Part shown: positions 27,258-36,625 of the stretch, piece after piece
How positions within the stretch are numbered: position 1 is the stretch's first letter
Layout: each line of letters begins with the position of its first letter
Made by a program: the position numbers and the translations under genes
The notes under the pieces: model-generated
The model's input: only the letters and a program-made list of their open reading frames with translations
Told to the model about the DNA's origin: nothing
Databases searched by the model: none
Assembly (NCBI RefSeq): GCF_019613795.1
Contig: NZ_CP080429.1
Span: 1 to 64,000, forward strand
DNA: 64,000 nucleotides
DNA from: Flavobacterium litorale
Lineage (GTDB): Bacteria; Bacteroidota; Bacteroidia; Flavobacteriales; Flavobacteriaceae
Direction: 5' to 3'

Positions 27258-28847
27258 ATGCCGTCAGACTGTATTAGCTATCAAAATTCAGGATATTTTA
27301 CACCCCTTATAGTAGATTATCTTAATCAAACAGCAAACCTGAAACCGCTATACCATCGCTTTCCTACACTCCAAAATTTTAAAGCACAAATAGCCGAAAA
27401 GCAAAACAGCTACCCTGCTGCGTTTAGGGAAGTACTCTCTAACACAGTAGCAAGCCAGTACAAAGGCGTTACTACCTCTGAAGCTACCCAAAACAATATA
27501 GCACTACTAAAAAAAGATACCACATTTACCATAACTACAGGGCATCAGCTCAATCTGTTTACAGGACCCTTATACTTTTTATACAAAATAGTATCTACCA
27601 TAAACCTGAGCCGTCAACTTAAAACCGAATACCCCGAATACGATTTTGTACCTGTATATTGGATGGCTACAGAAGACCATGATTTTGAGGAAATAAACTA
27701 CTTTAATTTTCGTGACAAAAAAATACAATGGCAAACCGATAGTTTTGGACCCGTTGGAAGGCTTAACACAGAAGGACTAGATTCAGTATTAGAAGCTTTT
27801 AGTAAAGAGTTGGGCATGGGTAACAATGCCGATACGTTGAGAAATTTATTTGATTCGGCCTATACTAAACATAATAATCTTGCTGATGCTACCCGATATT
27901 TGGCAAATGAGCTATTTGGTAATGAAGGACTTGTTATTCTTGATGCTGATAACACTGAATTGAAAAAGCTATTTATTCCTCATATAAAAAATGAGTTACT
28001 CCATCAAGTATCGCGCAGTAAAGTTGCCGAAACGACTGAAAAGCTTAGCGAGTACAATGTGCAGGTAAACCCCAGAGAAATTAATTTATTTTATATAGAA
28101 GATAACCTACGCGAACGCATTATTTTTGAAGAGGACAAATACCATATTAACAATACCGAGCTACAGTTTACCGAAGATGAAATGTTAGAAGTACTAGAAA
28201 AACATCCCGAAAAGTTTAGCCCTAACGTTATTATGCGCCCTTTGTATCAGGAAGTACTACTACCCAACCTATGCTACATTGGCGGTGGTGGCGAAATTGC
28301 CTATTGGCTGGAGCTAAAATCGTTTTTTGATGCATCAGGTGTCGTGTTCCCAATATTATTATTACGGAACTCGGTACTACTTGTTACAGCAAAGCAAGCC
28401 AATAAATTGGATAAACTCAATTTAAGCTGGGGCGATGTGTTTTTAAAACAGCAACAACTTATGAATAATAAAGTAGCCAAATTTTCGGAATTTAGTTTGG
28501 ATTTTTCGGAACAGAAAAAATTCTTGGAGCAACAGTTTAAAAAACTAAACGAAATGGCTACCAAAACAGATGCTTCGTTTACAGGTGCGGTAAAAGCACA
28601 GGAGAAAAAACAATTAAAAGGACTTGCCAATTTAGAGAAGCGATTGCTAAAAGCCGAGAAACGAATTTATGCCGATAAACTAGAACGTATTGCCCAACTA
28701 CAAGATGCTTTGTTTCCGTCGCAAAGTTTACAGGAACGAAAAGCAAATTTTGCCGAATTTTACTTGGAGTACGACCAAAAACTGATGGATGAACTATTTA
28801 AAAAGTTACAGCCATTGGAGCAAGAATTCTCGGTAATTGTATTGTAA
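27258..28847 (+). CDS. bshC: Bacillithiol biosynthesis cysteine-adding enzyme BshC
   Basis: The 529-residue protein is BshC, which joins cysteine to glucosaminyl-malate in the last step of bacillithiol synthesis. The family segments T-G-H-Q-L-N-L-F-T-G-P-L-Y-F-L-Y-K, P-V-Y-W-M-A-T-E-D-H-D-F-E-E and R-P-L-Y-Q-E-V-L-L-P-N are present, with a long coiled coil near 420-480. The length is normal. bshA and bshB are not in this window. It implies that the cell's low-molecular thiol is bacillithiol. Confidence 0.95.
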   Translation: MPSDCISYQNSGYFTPLIVDYLNQTANLKPLYHRFPTLQNFKAQIAEKQNSYPAAFREVLSNTVASQYKGVTTSEATQNNIALLKKDTTFTITTGHQLNLFTGPLYFLYKIVSTINLSRQLKTEYPEYDFVPVYWMATEDHDFEEINYFNFRDKKIQWQTDSFGPVGRLNTEGLDSVLEAFSKELGMGNNADTLRNLFDSAYTKHNNLADATRYLANELFGNEGLVILDADNTELKKLFIPHIKNELLHQVSRSKVAETTEKLSEYNVQVNPREINLFYIEDNLRERIIFEEDKYHINNTELQFTEDEMLEVLEKHPEKFSPNVIMRPLYQEVLLPNLCYIGGGGEIAYWLELKSFFDASGVVFPILLLRNSVLLVTAKQANKLDKLNLSWGDVFLKQQQLMNNKVAKFSEFSLDFSEQKKFLEQQFKKLNEMATKTDASFTGAVKAQEKKQLKGLANLEKRLLKAEKRIYADKLERIAQLQDALFPSQSLQERKANFAEFYLEYDQKLMDELFKKLQPLEQEFSVIVL

Positions 28848-28912
28848 ATGAGTGCTATGCAAAAAAAGTGGAAACATTAACAATTAATTAAAGTTATTAA
28901 TTTAAAAACTGC

Positions 28913-28920
28913 TATTTTTG
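28913..28920 (+). promoter_or_regulatory. Promoter -7 element TATTTTTG of ndk
   Basis: The octamer matches TAnnTTTG and lies 19 bases before the ndk ATG. The -33 region is weak (GTTA rather than TTG). Confidence 0.55.
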
Positions 28921-28939
28921 CGCCAAATTAAACAAAACT

Positions 28940-29359
28940 ATGGCAACGAATAGAACATTTACAATGATTAAGCCAGATGCTGTTGAAAAAGGACACATCG
29001 GTGGTATTTTATCAATGATAACCGAAGCAGGTTTCAGAATTGTAGCATTAAAACTTACACAACTTACAGTAGCTGATGCTAAAGAATTTTATGCAGTACA
29101 CAGCGAAAGACCTTTTTATGATGAGTTAGTAACATTCATGTCCAGAGGTGCTATAGTTGCTGCTATTCTTGAAAAAGATAATGCTGTTGAAGATTTCAGA
29201 ACGTTAATAGGTGCTACCAATCCTGCTGATGCTGCAGAAGGTACTATCCGTAAAAAATATGCTACATCTATGGGCGAAAATGCTGTTCATGGTTCTGATA
29301 GCGATGAAAATGCTGCTATAGAGAGCGCATTCCACTTTGCTGGTAGAGAGCAATTCTAA
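28940..29359 (+). CDS. ndk: Nucleoside diphosphate kinase
   Basis: The 139-residue enzyme transfers the terminal phosphate between nucleoside tri- and diphosphates. The family motifs T-M-I-K-P-D-A-V (8-15) and N-A-V-H117-G-S-D are present; H117 is the phosphorylated histidine. The protein is full length. It has a -7 promoter element upstream and a bidirectional terminator downstream. Confidence 0.97.
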   Translation: MATNRTFTMIKPDAVEKGHIGGILSMITEAGFRIVALKLTQLTVADAKEFYAVHSERPFYDELVTFMSRGAIVAAILEKDNAVEDFRTLIGATNPADAAEGTIRKKYATSMGENAVHGSDSDENAAIESAFHFAGREQF

Positions 29360-29378
29360 TAACAGAATATACTTATAT

Positions 29379-29408
29379 AAAAAATGCCGCTGTACAGCGG
29401 CATTTTTA
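29379..29408. terminator. Bidirectional terminator with 16-base palindrome
   Basis: GCCGCTGTACAGCGGC (29386-29401) is a perfect palindrome flanked by A and T runs, so it works in both directions between the convergent ndk and DUF721 genes. The same 16-base core occurs again at 37559-37574. Confidence 0.85.
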
Positions 29409-29410
29409 TT

Positions 29411-29707
29411 TTATCGTAATATCACTTCTCTCACCACTTCCCTACCCAACTCTTCATTAATCATTTTTATAATTTTATCCTTGCCATAACTTAGCTCCTC
29501 CCGTAGTACTGATGATGTAAGGGCAACGTAAAGCGTATTATTTTTTAGCATAATCTCGCTCGTATAATTATTTACACCGTTCCCCATTAAATTTTTCCAA
29601 GCATCGCGCACATCAATTTTATCAATGCCCTGCTGAAGCCTATTTTCTTGTATAAACTCCTTTAGTACATCGCCTATAGCGTTATTATCATTGAGTCGTT
29701 TTGCCAT
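29411..29707 (-). CDS. DUF721 (DciA-like) protein
   Basis: The 98-residue protein is of the DUF721 family. Its domain is shared with DciA, which helps load the replicative helicase in many bacteria; the match to DciA function is inferred. Visible features are D-V-R-D-A-W-K-N-L-M-G and a V-A-L-T-S-S-V-L-R-E-E-L strand-helix. It overlaps the upstream lipoprotein stop by one base (TAATG). Confidence 0.85.
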   Translation of the reverse strand: MAKRLNDNNAIGDVLKEFIQENRLQQGIDKIDVRDAWKNLMGNGVNNYTSEIMLKNNTLYVALTSSVLREELSYGKDKIIKMINEELGREVVREVILR

Positions 29708-30123
29708 TATTTACTACCAAAAGGTACCGATTTTTTATAGTGATATTCTATATCCTGTTCATTTTTAATAACCATATGCTCCTTATCAAGCTCTATTATT
29801 TGCTCTTTCCATTCGGAATAATTGGTTTTGTAGGCAATATATGTTTTATCGTCCTCTCGTACTATTGCTATAGCTTCGGCTGTATCGTTAACGCGGTAGG
29901 TACCATCCAATTGAGGCATTACTTTTTTACGAATGCCTTTATTCTCTTCAACTTCAAAATAATCTACCGTTGCATTTACTTTGTATTCCTTTTCCACACC
30001 ATCGGGAGTTATCGCTTTTTCTATCTCCCAATACCCATTAAGGTAAGCAATATCTTCGTCTGATATGCTACTATTGCACGAAACAATAACGATAGCCAAA
30101 AGCAGTAAGGCATATTTTTTCAT
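29707..30123 (-). CDS. Putative lipoprotein
   Basis: The 138-residue protein has a lipoprotein signal (M-K-K-Y-A-L-L-L-L-A-I-V-I-V) with lipobox V-S-C16-N. The mature part contains G-Y-W-E-I-E and is beta-rich, like small lipocalin-type proteins of Bacteroidota. Its stop overlaps the start of the DUF721 gene, so both come from one mRNA. I do not recognise a function. Confidence 0.82.
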   Translation of the reverse strand: MKKYALLLLAIVIVSCNSSISDEDIAYLNGYWEIEKAITPDGVEKEYKVNATVDYFEVEENKGIRKKVMPQLDGTYRVNDTAEAIAIVREDDKTYIAYKTNYSEWKEQIIELDKEHMVIKNEQDIEYHYKKSVPFGSK

Positions 30124-30238
30124 TCTTATAATTTTTGGTAACTACAAATTTACTCAAAATAAAACGCCTAAAAATCAAAAATGATAGGAATGTATCTTAA
30201 ACTATTTAATATATTTAAAGTCGAACAAATAAAATAAC

Positions 30239-31309
30239 ATGAAATATATTTCTGTTTTAATTGCCATAATACTTTTATTTTCATGCAGTTCATCTGATGA
30301 TAGTAAGCCTACAGCGGATACGAATATTGAGGCAATGTATTTTCCTGATAATGAAAATGATGAATGGGAAACAAAACCACTAACTGAACTCGGTTGGAAT
30401 GAAGATGCAAAGAATGAACTGTTCGATTTTTTAGAAGCTAAGAATACAAAATCGTTTATGATACTGGTAAACGGGCGTATCGTTGTTGAAAAGTACTTTA
30501 ATGGGCATACTGCTACCACACCTTGGTATTGGGCAAGTGCTGGCAAAACACTTACTACTGCTTTAACGGGTATTGCCGAACAAGAAGATTATATTAATAT
30601 TAACAACAAGGTTAGCGATTATTTGGGTGCGGGCTGGACAAGCGCACCTACCGACAAAGAAAGTTTAATTACGTGTAAAAACCTGTTAACCATGACATCG
30701 GGGCTTGATGATGCGCTGGGCGATGATATATCGGTTACCAACCTGCAATACAAAGCTGATGCGGGTACACGGTGGGCATACCATAATGTATATGTAAAAT
30801 TACAAGATGTAGTAGCGCAGGCTACAGGACAAACTTGGAACAGCTATTTTAATAGTAAGCTAAAAACTCCAATAGGGATGACGGGTGCTTGGATACAAAC
30901 AGGCGATTTTAGTGTGTATTGGAGTACTACCAAAAGCATGGCACGTTTTGGTTTACTGGCACTTAATAATGGTAAGTGGAAGGAGCAACAAATAATAAAT
31001 AGTAATTATTTTACTAGTAGTACTACCCCTTCACAAAACATCAATAAATCGTACGGTTACTTATGGTGGATAAATGGGCAGGAAAGTTACCGCTTGCCAC
31101 AAACACAACTGGAATTTCAGGGTAGCATTATTCCATCCGCACCTAGCGATATGTATATGGCATTGGGTAAAAACGACCAAAAGATTTATGTTGTACCCTC
31201 TAAAAAAATGGTTGTTGTTAGAATGGGCGAAGCTGCCGATGGCGAAAATTTTGCGCTATCTAACTTTGATGAAGAGTTATGGATAAAAATAAATAGCGTT
31301 ATAAATTAA
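30239..31309 (+). CDS. Serine hydrolase, beta-lactamase (class C) family lipoprotein
   Basis: The 356-residue protein has a lipoprotein signal with lipobox F-S-C16-S and a beta-lactamase-fold domain. The nucleophile motif S-x-x-K is S100-A-G-K103; the Y-x-N-like motif is Y-H-N (about 180-182). Members include esterases, D-aminopeptidases and penicillin-binding-like proteins, and a beta-lactam role should not be assumed. C-S-S-S-D-D after the lipobox has only two acidic residues, so surface export is uncertain. Confidence 0.88.
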   Translation: MKYISVLIAIILLFSCSSSDDSKPTADTNIEAMYFPDNENDEWETKPLTELGWNEDAKNELFDFLEAKNTKSFMILVNGRIVVEKYFNGHTATTPWYWASAGKTLTTALTGIAEQEDYININNKVSDYLGAGWTSAPTDKESLITCKNLLTMTSGLDDALGDDISVTNLQYKADAGTRWAYHNVYVKLQDVVAQATGQTWNSYFNSKLKTPIGMTGAWIQTGDFSVYWSTTKSMARFGLLALNNGKWKEQQIINSNYFTSSTTPSQNINKSYGYLWWINGQESYRLPQTQLEFQGSIIPSAPSDMYMALGKNDQKIYVVPSKKMVVVRMGEAADGENFALSNFDEELWIKINSVIN

Positions 31310-31322
31310 TCATCTTACAAAT

Positions 31323-31358
31323 AAAAAAAGCTCAACAGTTGGTTGAGCTTTTTTTATT
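31323..31358. terminator. Bidirectional terminator
   Basis: AGCTCAAC / GTTGAGCT with an AGTTG loop and A and T runs on both sides, between the convergent serine hydrolase gene and the outer-membrane protein gene. Confidence 0.85.
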
Positions 31359-31374
31359 TAAATATGAATGGTCT

Positions 31375-32634
31375 TTAATAAAAAGTATATCTTAAATTAA
31401 GTCCTAGTCTGCTAATACTGGTAGTAGATGTTGTTGGCAAGTTGGTAAACATGTTTCGCCCAGTTTCGTACCGTAAAGCAACACCGTATTTATTCTGGTA
31501 TGTATACCCTAAACCAAAGTTCAAACAAAAACTTGTTTGCAAATCAAAAGTTTCCCCTGGTCGCTCAAAAGAGTTCCCACCATCTGTATTCACAACAGTT
31601 TTCTTTACTATTTCTCCGTAAGGTATACTTGCACATACCAATCCATCAACAAAAAAGTTACTTTTGTCTTTTCTTGCAAAATTATGGCGTACTCCAACCT
31701 GTACATTAATGGCTTGCGCATCTAGTTCATAAATATCGGTAATACTACTCGCAAAACCTCGTTCATAATTTCCTTCTGTTTCTCCCGAAAGGTTTTCAAA
31801 TTCCACTCTACCTAAAAACGCCCATTTTTCTGATGGAAAAACTAAAGCAAACTCAACCCCAACCGCTGGAGAAAGTAATCCCTCAGCATCAGAATCTGCT
31901 TCGGTACTATTTACTTTAAAGCTAGTTAAATGGGCACCTGCGTAGCCTGTAATGCTAAGTTCAAAGTTTTTACCCGTACTATTATTATACGCAGTATACT
32001 CTTGCCCAATACATTCGTTATATTGTGTAAAAACACGTATAAGTGGTTTTTTATCGTATTTTACTTTGGCAAAGTAACTACGTTCTTGATCTTCGCACCT
32101 AACATCTCTTAAAAGTTGTTGGAGGTATACTTTATTTTCTGAAATAGAAGTTTGAGATATACGATAACGCTTATAAAACAACTGTTCTATAGGCATTTCC
32201 TCTTTAGATTTGATGTTATAAAAAAACTTTGTACCGTTTTTACCACGATAGGAGTATAACGAGGCTTCGCCCTCCACCAATACGTTTAAAAAATCTGTAG
32301 TTGTTACCCAATTTGGCGTAGATTGAGTGTCGAGCCTTTTCATACTCGTTTCCGTATCATCAAACTGAAAAGTGCGCTTTATAAATTTAAACTCAGTACC
32401 AATACCATATTCGGTTACTGTACTAACATCAAGGGTGGTATAAGGTTCAGTTTCAGTCTTTTTAAACTGTAACGATTCCGCATCCAAAAAATCAGTAGTT
32501 TTATAATACCCATCTACACGGTTGCCAATAGCGGTAATATAATATCCTTTTTGTTGGTCTGAATTTTCTTTAGTGTTTTGCGCATTAAGCGATACTGTAG
32601 CTAATACTACAGCAAGAAATTTGATAATTTTCAT
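31375..32634 (-). CDS. Putative outer-membrane beta-barrel protein
   Basis: The 419-residue protein has a cleavable signal peptide (about 1-19, ending S-L-N-A-Q). The second half shows alternating strands typical of a barrel, and the last strand R-L-G-L-N-L-R-Y-T-F-Y ends in an aromatic residue as expected for BAM recognition. The first half (about 20-190) is a separate domain with short beta-strands. It belongs to a loosely defined Bacteroidota group; no function is recognised. ftsY lies 21 bases upstream. Confidence 0.8.
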   Translation of the reverse strand: MKIIKFLAVVLATVSLNAQNTKENSDQQKGYYITAIGNRVDGYYKTTDFLDAESLQFKKTETEPYTTLDVSTVTEYGIGTEFKFIKRTFQFDDTETSMKRLDTQSTPNWVTTTDFLNVLVEGEASLYSYRGKNGTKFFYNIKSKEEMPIEQLFYKRYRISQTSISENKVYLQQLLRDVRCEDQERSYFAKVKYDKKPLIRVFTQYNECIGQEYTAYNNSTGKNFELSITGYAGAHLTSFKVNSTEADSDAEGLLSPAVGVEFALVFPSEKWAFLGRVEFENLSGETEGNYERGFASSITDIYELDAQAINVQVGVRHNFARKDKSNFFVDGLVCASIPYGEIVKKTVVNTDGGNSFERPGETFDLQTSFCLNFGLGYTYQNKYGVALRYETGRNMFTNLPTTSTTSISRLGLNLRYTFY

Positions 32635-32655
32635 TTGTTAAGTGGGGTATAATTA

Positions 32656-33609
32656 TTATTTAAAGAAAGAATCTACGAATTCGAATTTGTTAAATACCTG
32701 TAAGTCCTCTATACCTTCGCCGACACCAATGTATTTTACAGGAATCTGGAACTGATCGGATATGCCAATAACAACGCCTCCTTTTGCAGTACCGTCAAGT
32801 TTTGTTACTGCTAACGATGTAACTTCGGTAGCAGCAGTAAATTGTTTAGCTTGCTCAAAAGCATTTTGCCCTGTAGAGCCATCCAACACCAATAAAACAT
32901 CATGCGGAGCATCGCCCACTACTTTTTGCATTACCCTTTTTACTTTGGCAAGCTCATTCATGAGGTTTACCTTATTATGAAGCCTACCCGCCGTATCTAT
33001 AATTACAATATCTGCATTTTGGGTTACTGCAGATTGCAAGGTATCAAACGCTACCGAAGCAGGATCGCTACCCATTTGCTGCTTTACAATGGGTACGCCT
33101 ACCCTATCTGCCCAAACCTGTAATTGGTCTATAGCAGCAGCTCTAAAAGTATCAGCAGCACCTAAAACTACTTTATGCCCAGCCTTTGTAAATTGGTGCG
33201 CTAATTTACCTATGGTGGTTGTTTTACCCACCCCATTTACACCAACTACCATAAGTACATATGGTTTTTTATCAGTAGGAATTTCAAACTCTGTAGCGTT
33301 ACCGCTATTGGTTTCTGATAATAATGCTGCTATTTCCTCACGTAATATTTTATTAAGTTCATCAGTACCCAAATATTTATCGCGAGATACGCGCTCTTCA
33401 ATACGCGTTATTACTTTAAGAGTTGTGTTTACACCTACATCCGACGAAACTAAAATTTCTTCCAGATTATCCAATACCTCATCATCTACCTTCGATTTTC
33501 CTGCTACAGCTTTGGATAGCTTAGAGAAGAAAGAACTTTTTGATTTTTCTAATCCTTTATCTAACGTTTCTTTCTTTTCTGAAGAAAATATTTTTTTAAA
33601 GAAATTCAT
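32656..33609 (-). CDS. ftsY: Signal recognition particle receptor FtsY
   Basis: The 317-residue GTPase docks the signal recognition particle at the membrane. It has a short charged A/N region and the NG domain with G-V-N-G-V-G-K-T-T-T (about 124-133), I-I-D-T-A-G-R and T-K-L-D-G-T-A-K-G-G. The A domain is much shorter than in E. coli. It is downstream of rpmB, rpmG and the DUF4295 gene, with a hairpin between. Confidence 0.97.
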   Translation of the reverse strand: MNFFKKIFSSEKKETLDKGLEKSKSSFFSKLSKAVAGKSKVDDEVLDNLEEILVSSDVGVNTTLKVITRIEERVSRDKYLGTDELNKILREEIAALLSETNSGNATEFEIPTDKKPYVLMVVGVNGVGKTTTIGKLAHQFTKAGHKVVLGAADTFRAAAIDQLQVWADRVGVPIVKQQMGSDPASVAFDTLQSAVTQNADIVIIDTAGRLHNKVNLMNELAKVKRVMQKVVGDAPHDVLLVLDGSTGQNAFEQAKQFTAATEVTSLAVTKLDGTAKGGVVIGISDQFQIPVKYIGVGEGIEDLQVFNKFEFVDSFFK

Positions 33610-33651
33610 AGTATAAATATGTGTGTTTTTTCGAGCCGTAAATATAAAAAA

Positions 33652-33691
33652 TAAAAAAGCTACTTTCTTTAATGGAAAGTAGCTTTTCTAT
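33652..33691 (-). terminator. Terminator-like hairpin between DUF4295 and ftsY
   Basis: AAAAAGCTACTTTC / GGAAAGTAGCTTTT forms a long stem, followed on the minus strand by T-rich sequence. It would end the ribosomal-protein transcript or limit read-through into ftsY. Confidence 0.75.
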
Positions 33692-33708
33692 ATATTGTTG
33701 AGGATTAT

Positions 33709-33861
33709 TTATTTCTTCTTAAGAAAATTATCCACGTCTTCAGGAGCCATAACGCTCTCAACAAAGGTATATGCACCTGTTTTTGGTGATCTTACCATTT
33801 TGATAGCTTTGGTTAACCTCTTTGAAGATGTTTGTAACGATGCTACGGTTTTCTTTGCCAT
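33709..33861 (-). CDS. DUF4295 small basic protein
   Basis: The 50-residue protein starts M-A-K-K-T-V-A-S-L-Q and ends N-F-L-K-K-K. It is the DUF4295 family, found almost only in Bacteroidota directly after rpmG, with no assigned role; being so basic and always with ribosomal proteins it may be ribosome-associated (inference). Gaps are 10 bases to rpmG and about 100 to ftsY. Confidence 0.9.
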   Translation of the reverse strand: MAKKTVASLQTSSKRLTKAIKMVRSPKTGAYTFVESVMAPEDVDNFLKKK

Positions 33862-33871
33862 GACTCAATAA

Positions 33872-34054
33872 TTATTTGATTTCTTTATGAACAGTCACTT
33901 TTTTCAAGATAGGATTAAACTTTTTAATCTCTAACCTGTCTGGAGTGTTCTTTTTGTTTTTAGTAGTGATGTATCTTGAAGTACCAGCTACACCAGATGC
34001 TTTATGCTCTGTGCACTCTAAAATTACCTGGATTCTATTACCTTTTTTTGCCAT
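33872..34054 (-). CDS. rpmG: Ribosomal protein bL33, cysteine-free zinc site form
   Basis: The 60-residue protein is bL33 of the large subunit. Only one cysteine (C14, in L-E-C-T-E-H-K) is left, so the paired C-x-x-C zinc ribbon is missing and this is a C-minus form that does not need zinc. It is between rpmB (26-base gap) and the DUF4295 gene. Confidence 0.95.
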   Translation of the reverse strand: MAKKGNRIQVILECTEHKASGVAGTSRYITTKNKKNTPDRLEIKKFNPILKKVTVHKEIK

Positions 34055-34080
34055 TTTGCTAATATATTATTTGGTACAGA

Positions 34081-34317
34081 TTATTTTATAAATCCTTTTT
34101 CTTTAGCTTCTTTTAAAACTGAAGTGATACCTTTTTTATTAATTGTTTTGATAGTAGAAGCAGCTACCCTAAGAGTGATCCACCTGTCTTCTTCAGGAAG
34201 GTAAAAACGCTTCTTCATTAAGTTTACACTAAACTTTCTCTTAGTCTTGTTCATAGCGTGAGAAACATTGTTTCCAACCATCGCTTTTTTACCAGTAAGG
34301 GCACAAACTCTTGACAT
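34081..34317 (-). CDS. rpmB: Ribosomal protein bL28
   Basis: The 78-residue protein is bL28 of the large subunit. It opens [11 protein letters not shown] and has only this single cysteine, so it is also the zinc-free form. It heads the group rpmB, rpmG, DUF4295, ftsY, which is typical for Bacteroidota. Confidence 0.96.
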   Translation of the reverse strand: MSRVCALTGKKAMVGNNVSHAMNKTKRKFSVNLMKKRFYLPEEDRWITLRVAASTIKTINKKGITSVLKEAKEKGFIK

Positions 34318-34397
34318 TATATTTTCGCTTTTATATCGTTATTCAAAATCAGGGTGCAAAGAAATAAAAAATAAATATATTACACAAGGATAATGAG

Positions 34398-35645
34398 TTA
34401 GTTTTTTAAAATTTCTTTGTAAATTTTATCTAATGCTTTATTGGCTGCCCGACCTATAACTTTTTCGCGAGGTTGCCTTAATTTAAACTCCTCGCTATAA
34501 ACGCCTTTGGGAGTAGCAAATCCAATAAAAACAGTGCCTACTTCGGCTGCTCCCTCCTCTTTAGATGGTCCTGCGTTACCTGTTGTTGCCAAGGCATAAT
34601 CAGTTCCAAAAATAACCTGTGCGCGTACTGCCATAGCCTCTGCAACTGCTGCGCTTACCACATTATTTTTTGTTATAAAATCCTCTTCAATTCCTAATAC
34701 TTTTACTTTACTAGCTACCGAGTAGGTAACCACTCCACCTTTAAAATAAGCAGAAGCACCTGCTGTTGCTGTAAGCATTTGAGCTATTTTACCACCTGTA
34801 CAGCTTTCGGCTACTGCTATTGTTTTTTGCTGTTCGGTAAGCATCCTGCCTACTACAACTTCAAGGCTATCATCTTCATTATACCCTACTATAATATCGC
34901 CAATAAGCTGGGTTAAAGTGGTTATTTCTGTTGCAATTCTATCTTGCAACGCTTTTTCATCTGTTCCTCTTGCTGTAAGGCGCAAACGCACTCTGCCAGG
35001 GCTTGGCAAGTAAGCAAGTCGTATAAAACTTGGTAAATTATCCTCCCAATCCTCTATACGTTCGGCTACTATACTTTCGCCAAGACCGTAAGTCATTATT
35101 GTTTTATGAATAATGTATGGGCGTTCGTATTTATCAACCAGTCTTGGTACAACTTGGTTGGTAATAATATCTCGCATTTCGTAAGGTACACCAGGTAACG
35201 ATATAAATACGGTATCTTCTTTCTGCATCCACATGCCTGGTGCCGTACCTACGGTATTAAAGAGCACTGTGCTACGCGATGGCACAAGTGCTTGTTCTTC
35301 GTTCATTTGTGAAGCATTACGATTTAGTGCTTGTTTAATGAGTTTTTTAACGTGGGTTAGCACCTCTTGGTTGAGGACTAATGTATCGTTAAGATAATCG
35401 CAGAGTGTTTTTTTAGTAATATCATCTTTAGTAGGTCCTAGCCCGCCTGTAATAATAACAACATCAACTTTATTTTGCAACGATCTCAATGCATTTAGGA
35501 TGTGTTCCCGCTCGTCGGACACTGTTAGCATTTGGGTTACACCTATGCCTATTTTATCGAGCGCTTTGGCAATAAATCCTGAATTGGTATCCGTTATCTG
35601 ACCGATGAGTATTTCATCACCTATAGTTATAATAGCTGCCTTCAT
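34398..35645 (-). CDS. cinA: CinA-family protein (nicotinamide-nucleotide amidohydrolase)
   Basis: The 415-residue protein has the two CinA parts: an N-terminal MoaB-like domain (about 1-170, with I-G-D-E-I-L-I-G-Q and [11 protein letters not shown]) and a C-terminal PncC-like deamidase domain (about 260-410, with V-A-E-S-C-T-G-G and T-G-N-A-G-P). Such proteins recycle NMN to nicotinate mononucleotide, and some split ADP-ribose. The old name links it to competence. It follows the Hpt gene by 8 bases. Confidence 0.94.
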   Translation of the reverse strand: MKAAIITIGDEILIGQITDTNSGFIAKALDKIGIGVTQMLTVSDEREHILNALRSLQNKVDVVIITGGLGPTKDDITKKTLCDYLNDTLVLNQEVLTHVKKLIKQALNRNASQMNEEQALVPSRSTVLFNTVGTAPGMWMQKEDTVFISLPGVPYEMRDIITNQVVPRLVDKYERPYIIHKTIMTYGLGESIVAERIEDWEDNLPSFIRLAYLPSPGRVRLRLTARGTDEKALQDRIATEITTLTQLIGDIIVGYNEDDSLEVVVGRMLTEQQKTIAVAESCTGGKIAQMLTATAGASAYFKGGVVTYSVASKVKVLGIEEDFITKNNVVSAAVAEAMAVRAQVIFGTDYALATTGNAGPSKEEGAAEVGTVFIGFATPKGVYSEEFKLRQPREKVIGRAANKALDKIYKEILKN

Positions 35646-35653
35646 GATACGAA

Positions 35654-35998
35654 TTAAAGATTGAAATCTTTTTTGAGCTCTTTCATTGTAAGGCTTATAC
35701 AGGTTTTAAGGCTTTTAATTACCTCTTTGATTTCTTTCTTTTTACCCGAAGCTTTTGTCCAATCCTCTATAAGTAATATGTCTTGGTAGGCAATATCCAT
35801 ACCCAGCAAATCGAGTGTAGGTTTTATTTTATGGGCAGCGTAGTATACCTTTTGGTGGTCTTTTTTCTTTGCGCCTTCCTTTATATTCTCTACCTCTGTT
35901 GGCACTTCTTCTATGAACAGAATTACAATTTGCTTTGCAAAATCAACGTCGTTGTCAGAAATTGCATGTACTTTCGATAAGTTGTAGTTTAAAGCCAT
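35654..35998 (-). CDS. Hpt-domain histidine phosphotransfer protein
   Basis: The 114-residue helical protein carries an Hpt motif A-A-H56[11 protein letters not shown]56 would accept a phosphoryl group from a receiver domain. No kinase or response regulator lies next to it, so its partners are elsewhere. It overlaps the FAH-family gene stop by one base (TAATG), so it is co-translated with that gene. Confidence 0.85.
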   Translation of the reverse strand: MALNYNLSKVHAISDNDVDFAKQIVILFIEEVPTEVENIKEGAKKKDHQKVYYAAHKIKPTLDLLGMDIAYQDILLIEDWTKASGKKKEIKEVIKSLKTCISLTMKELKKDFNL

Positions 35999-36609
35999 TA
36001 TTTTACATTTATGCTAAATAATTGTTCTCCTTCTAAATATCCTTCTAATATATCGTTATGGTTTACTTTTGCCACACCTTTTGGTGTACCTGTAAATATA
36101 ACGTCCCCTTTTTTTAGTGTAAAGTATTGCGAAACATAGGCAATAAGCTCATCAATTTTCCAGAGCATTTGTGCCGTATTCCCTTGCTGCACTACAGTAC
36201 CATTATTAATGAGCTTAAAGTTAAGATTATTTACATCACCTAATGTTGATTTACTTACAAAATTTCCTATAACGGCAGAGCCGTCAAAACCTTTGGCTTT
36301 TTCCCAAGGTAGTCCTTTCTGTTTTAATTCAGCTTGCAAATCACGCGCTGTAAAATCGATACCGAGACCTATCTCATCATAATATTTATGTGCAAATTTC
36401 GGCGCTATGTACTTCCCTACTTTATGAATTTTAACGAGTACCTCTACCTCATGGTGTACATCATTACTAAATTCTGGTATTACAAACGGGAACTTTTTTA
36501 AAACCACAGCCGTATCGGGTTTCATAAAGATAACAGGGGCTGTAGGTTTGTCGTTTTTTAATTCGCTTATGTGGTCGGTATAATTTCTGCCTATGCAAAT
36601 AATCTTCAT
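35998..36609 (-). CDS. Fumarylacetoacetate hydrolase-family protein
   Basis: The 203-residue protein is the FAH domain alone (YcgM-like). The metal site residues appear in H-E-V-E-V-L-V-K and the D-F-T-A-R-D-L-Q segment follows. Members split acylpyruvates or decarboxylate oxaloacetate, and the substrate here is not defined. It starts 16 bases after the exonuclease stop and its stop overlaps the Hpt start. Confidence 0.9.
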   Translation of the reverse strand: MKIICIGRNYTDHISELKNDKPTAPVIFMKPDTAVVLKKFPFVIPEFSNDVHHEVEVLVKIHKVGKYIAPKFAHKYYDEIGLGIDFTARDLQAELKQKGLPWEKAKGFDGSAVIGNFVSKSTLGDVNNLNFKLINNGTVVQQGNTAQMLWKIDELIAYVSQYFTLKKGDVIFTGTPKGVAKVNHNDILEGYLEGEQLFSINVK

Positions 36610-36625
36610 TAGTACTACAATTAAT

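Noticed and set aside
30239..31309. Reading the serine hydrolase as a beta-lactam resistance gene.
   Set aside because: The S-x-x-K fold is shared by many esterases and peptidases, and nothing in the sequence or neighbourhood points to beta-lactams.
33725..33740. TTATCCAC, a DnaA-box-like octamer.
   Set aside because: It is inside the DUF4295 coding sequence and single; no cluster of boxes is near, so it is not an origin.
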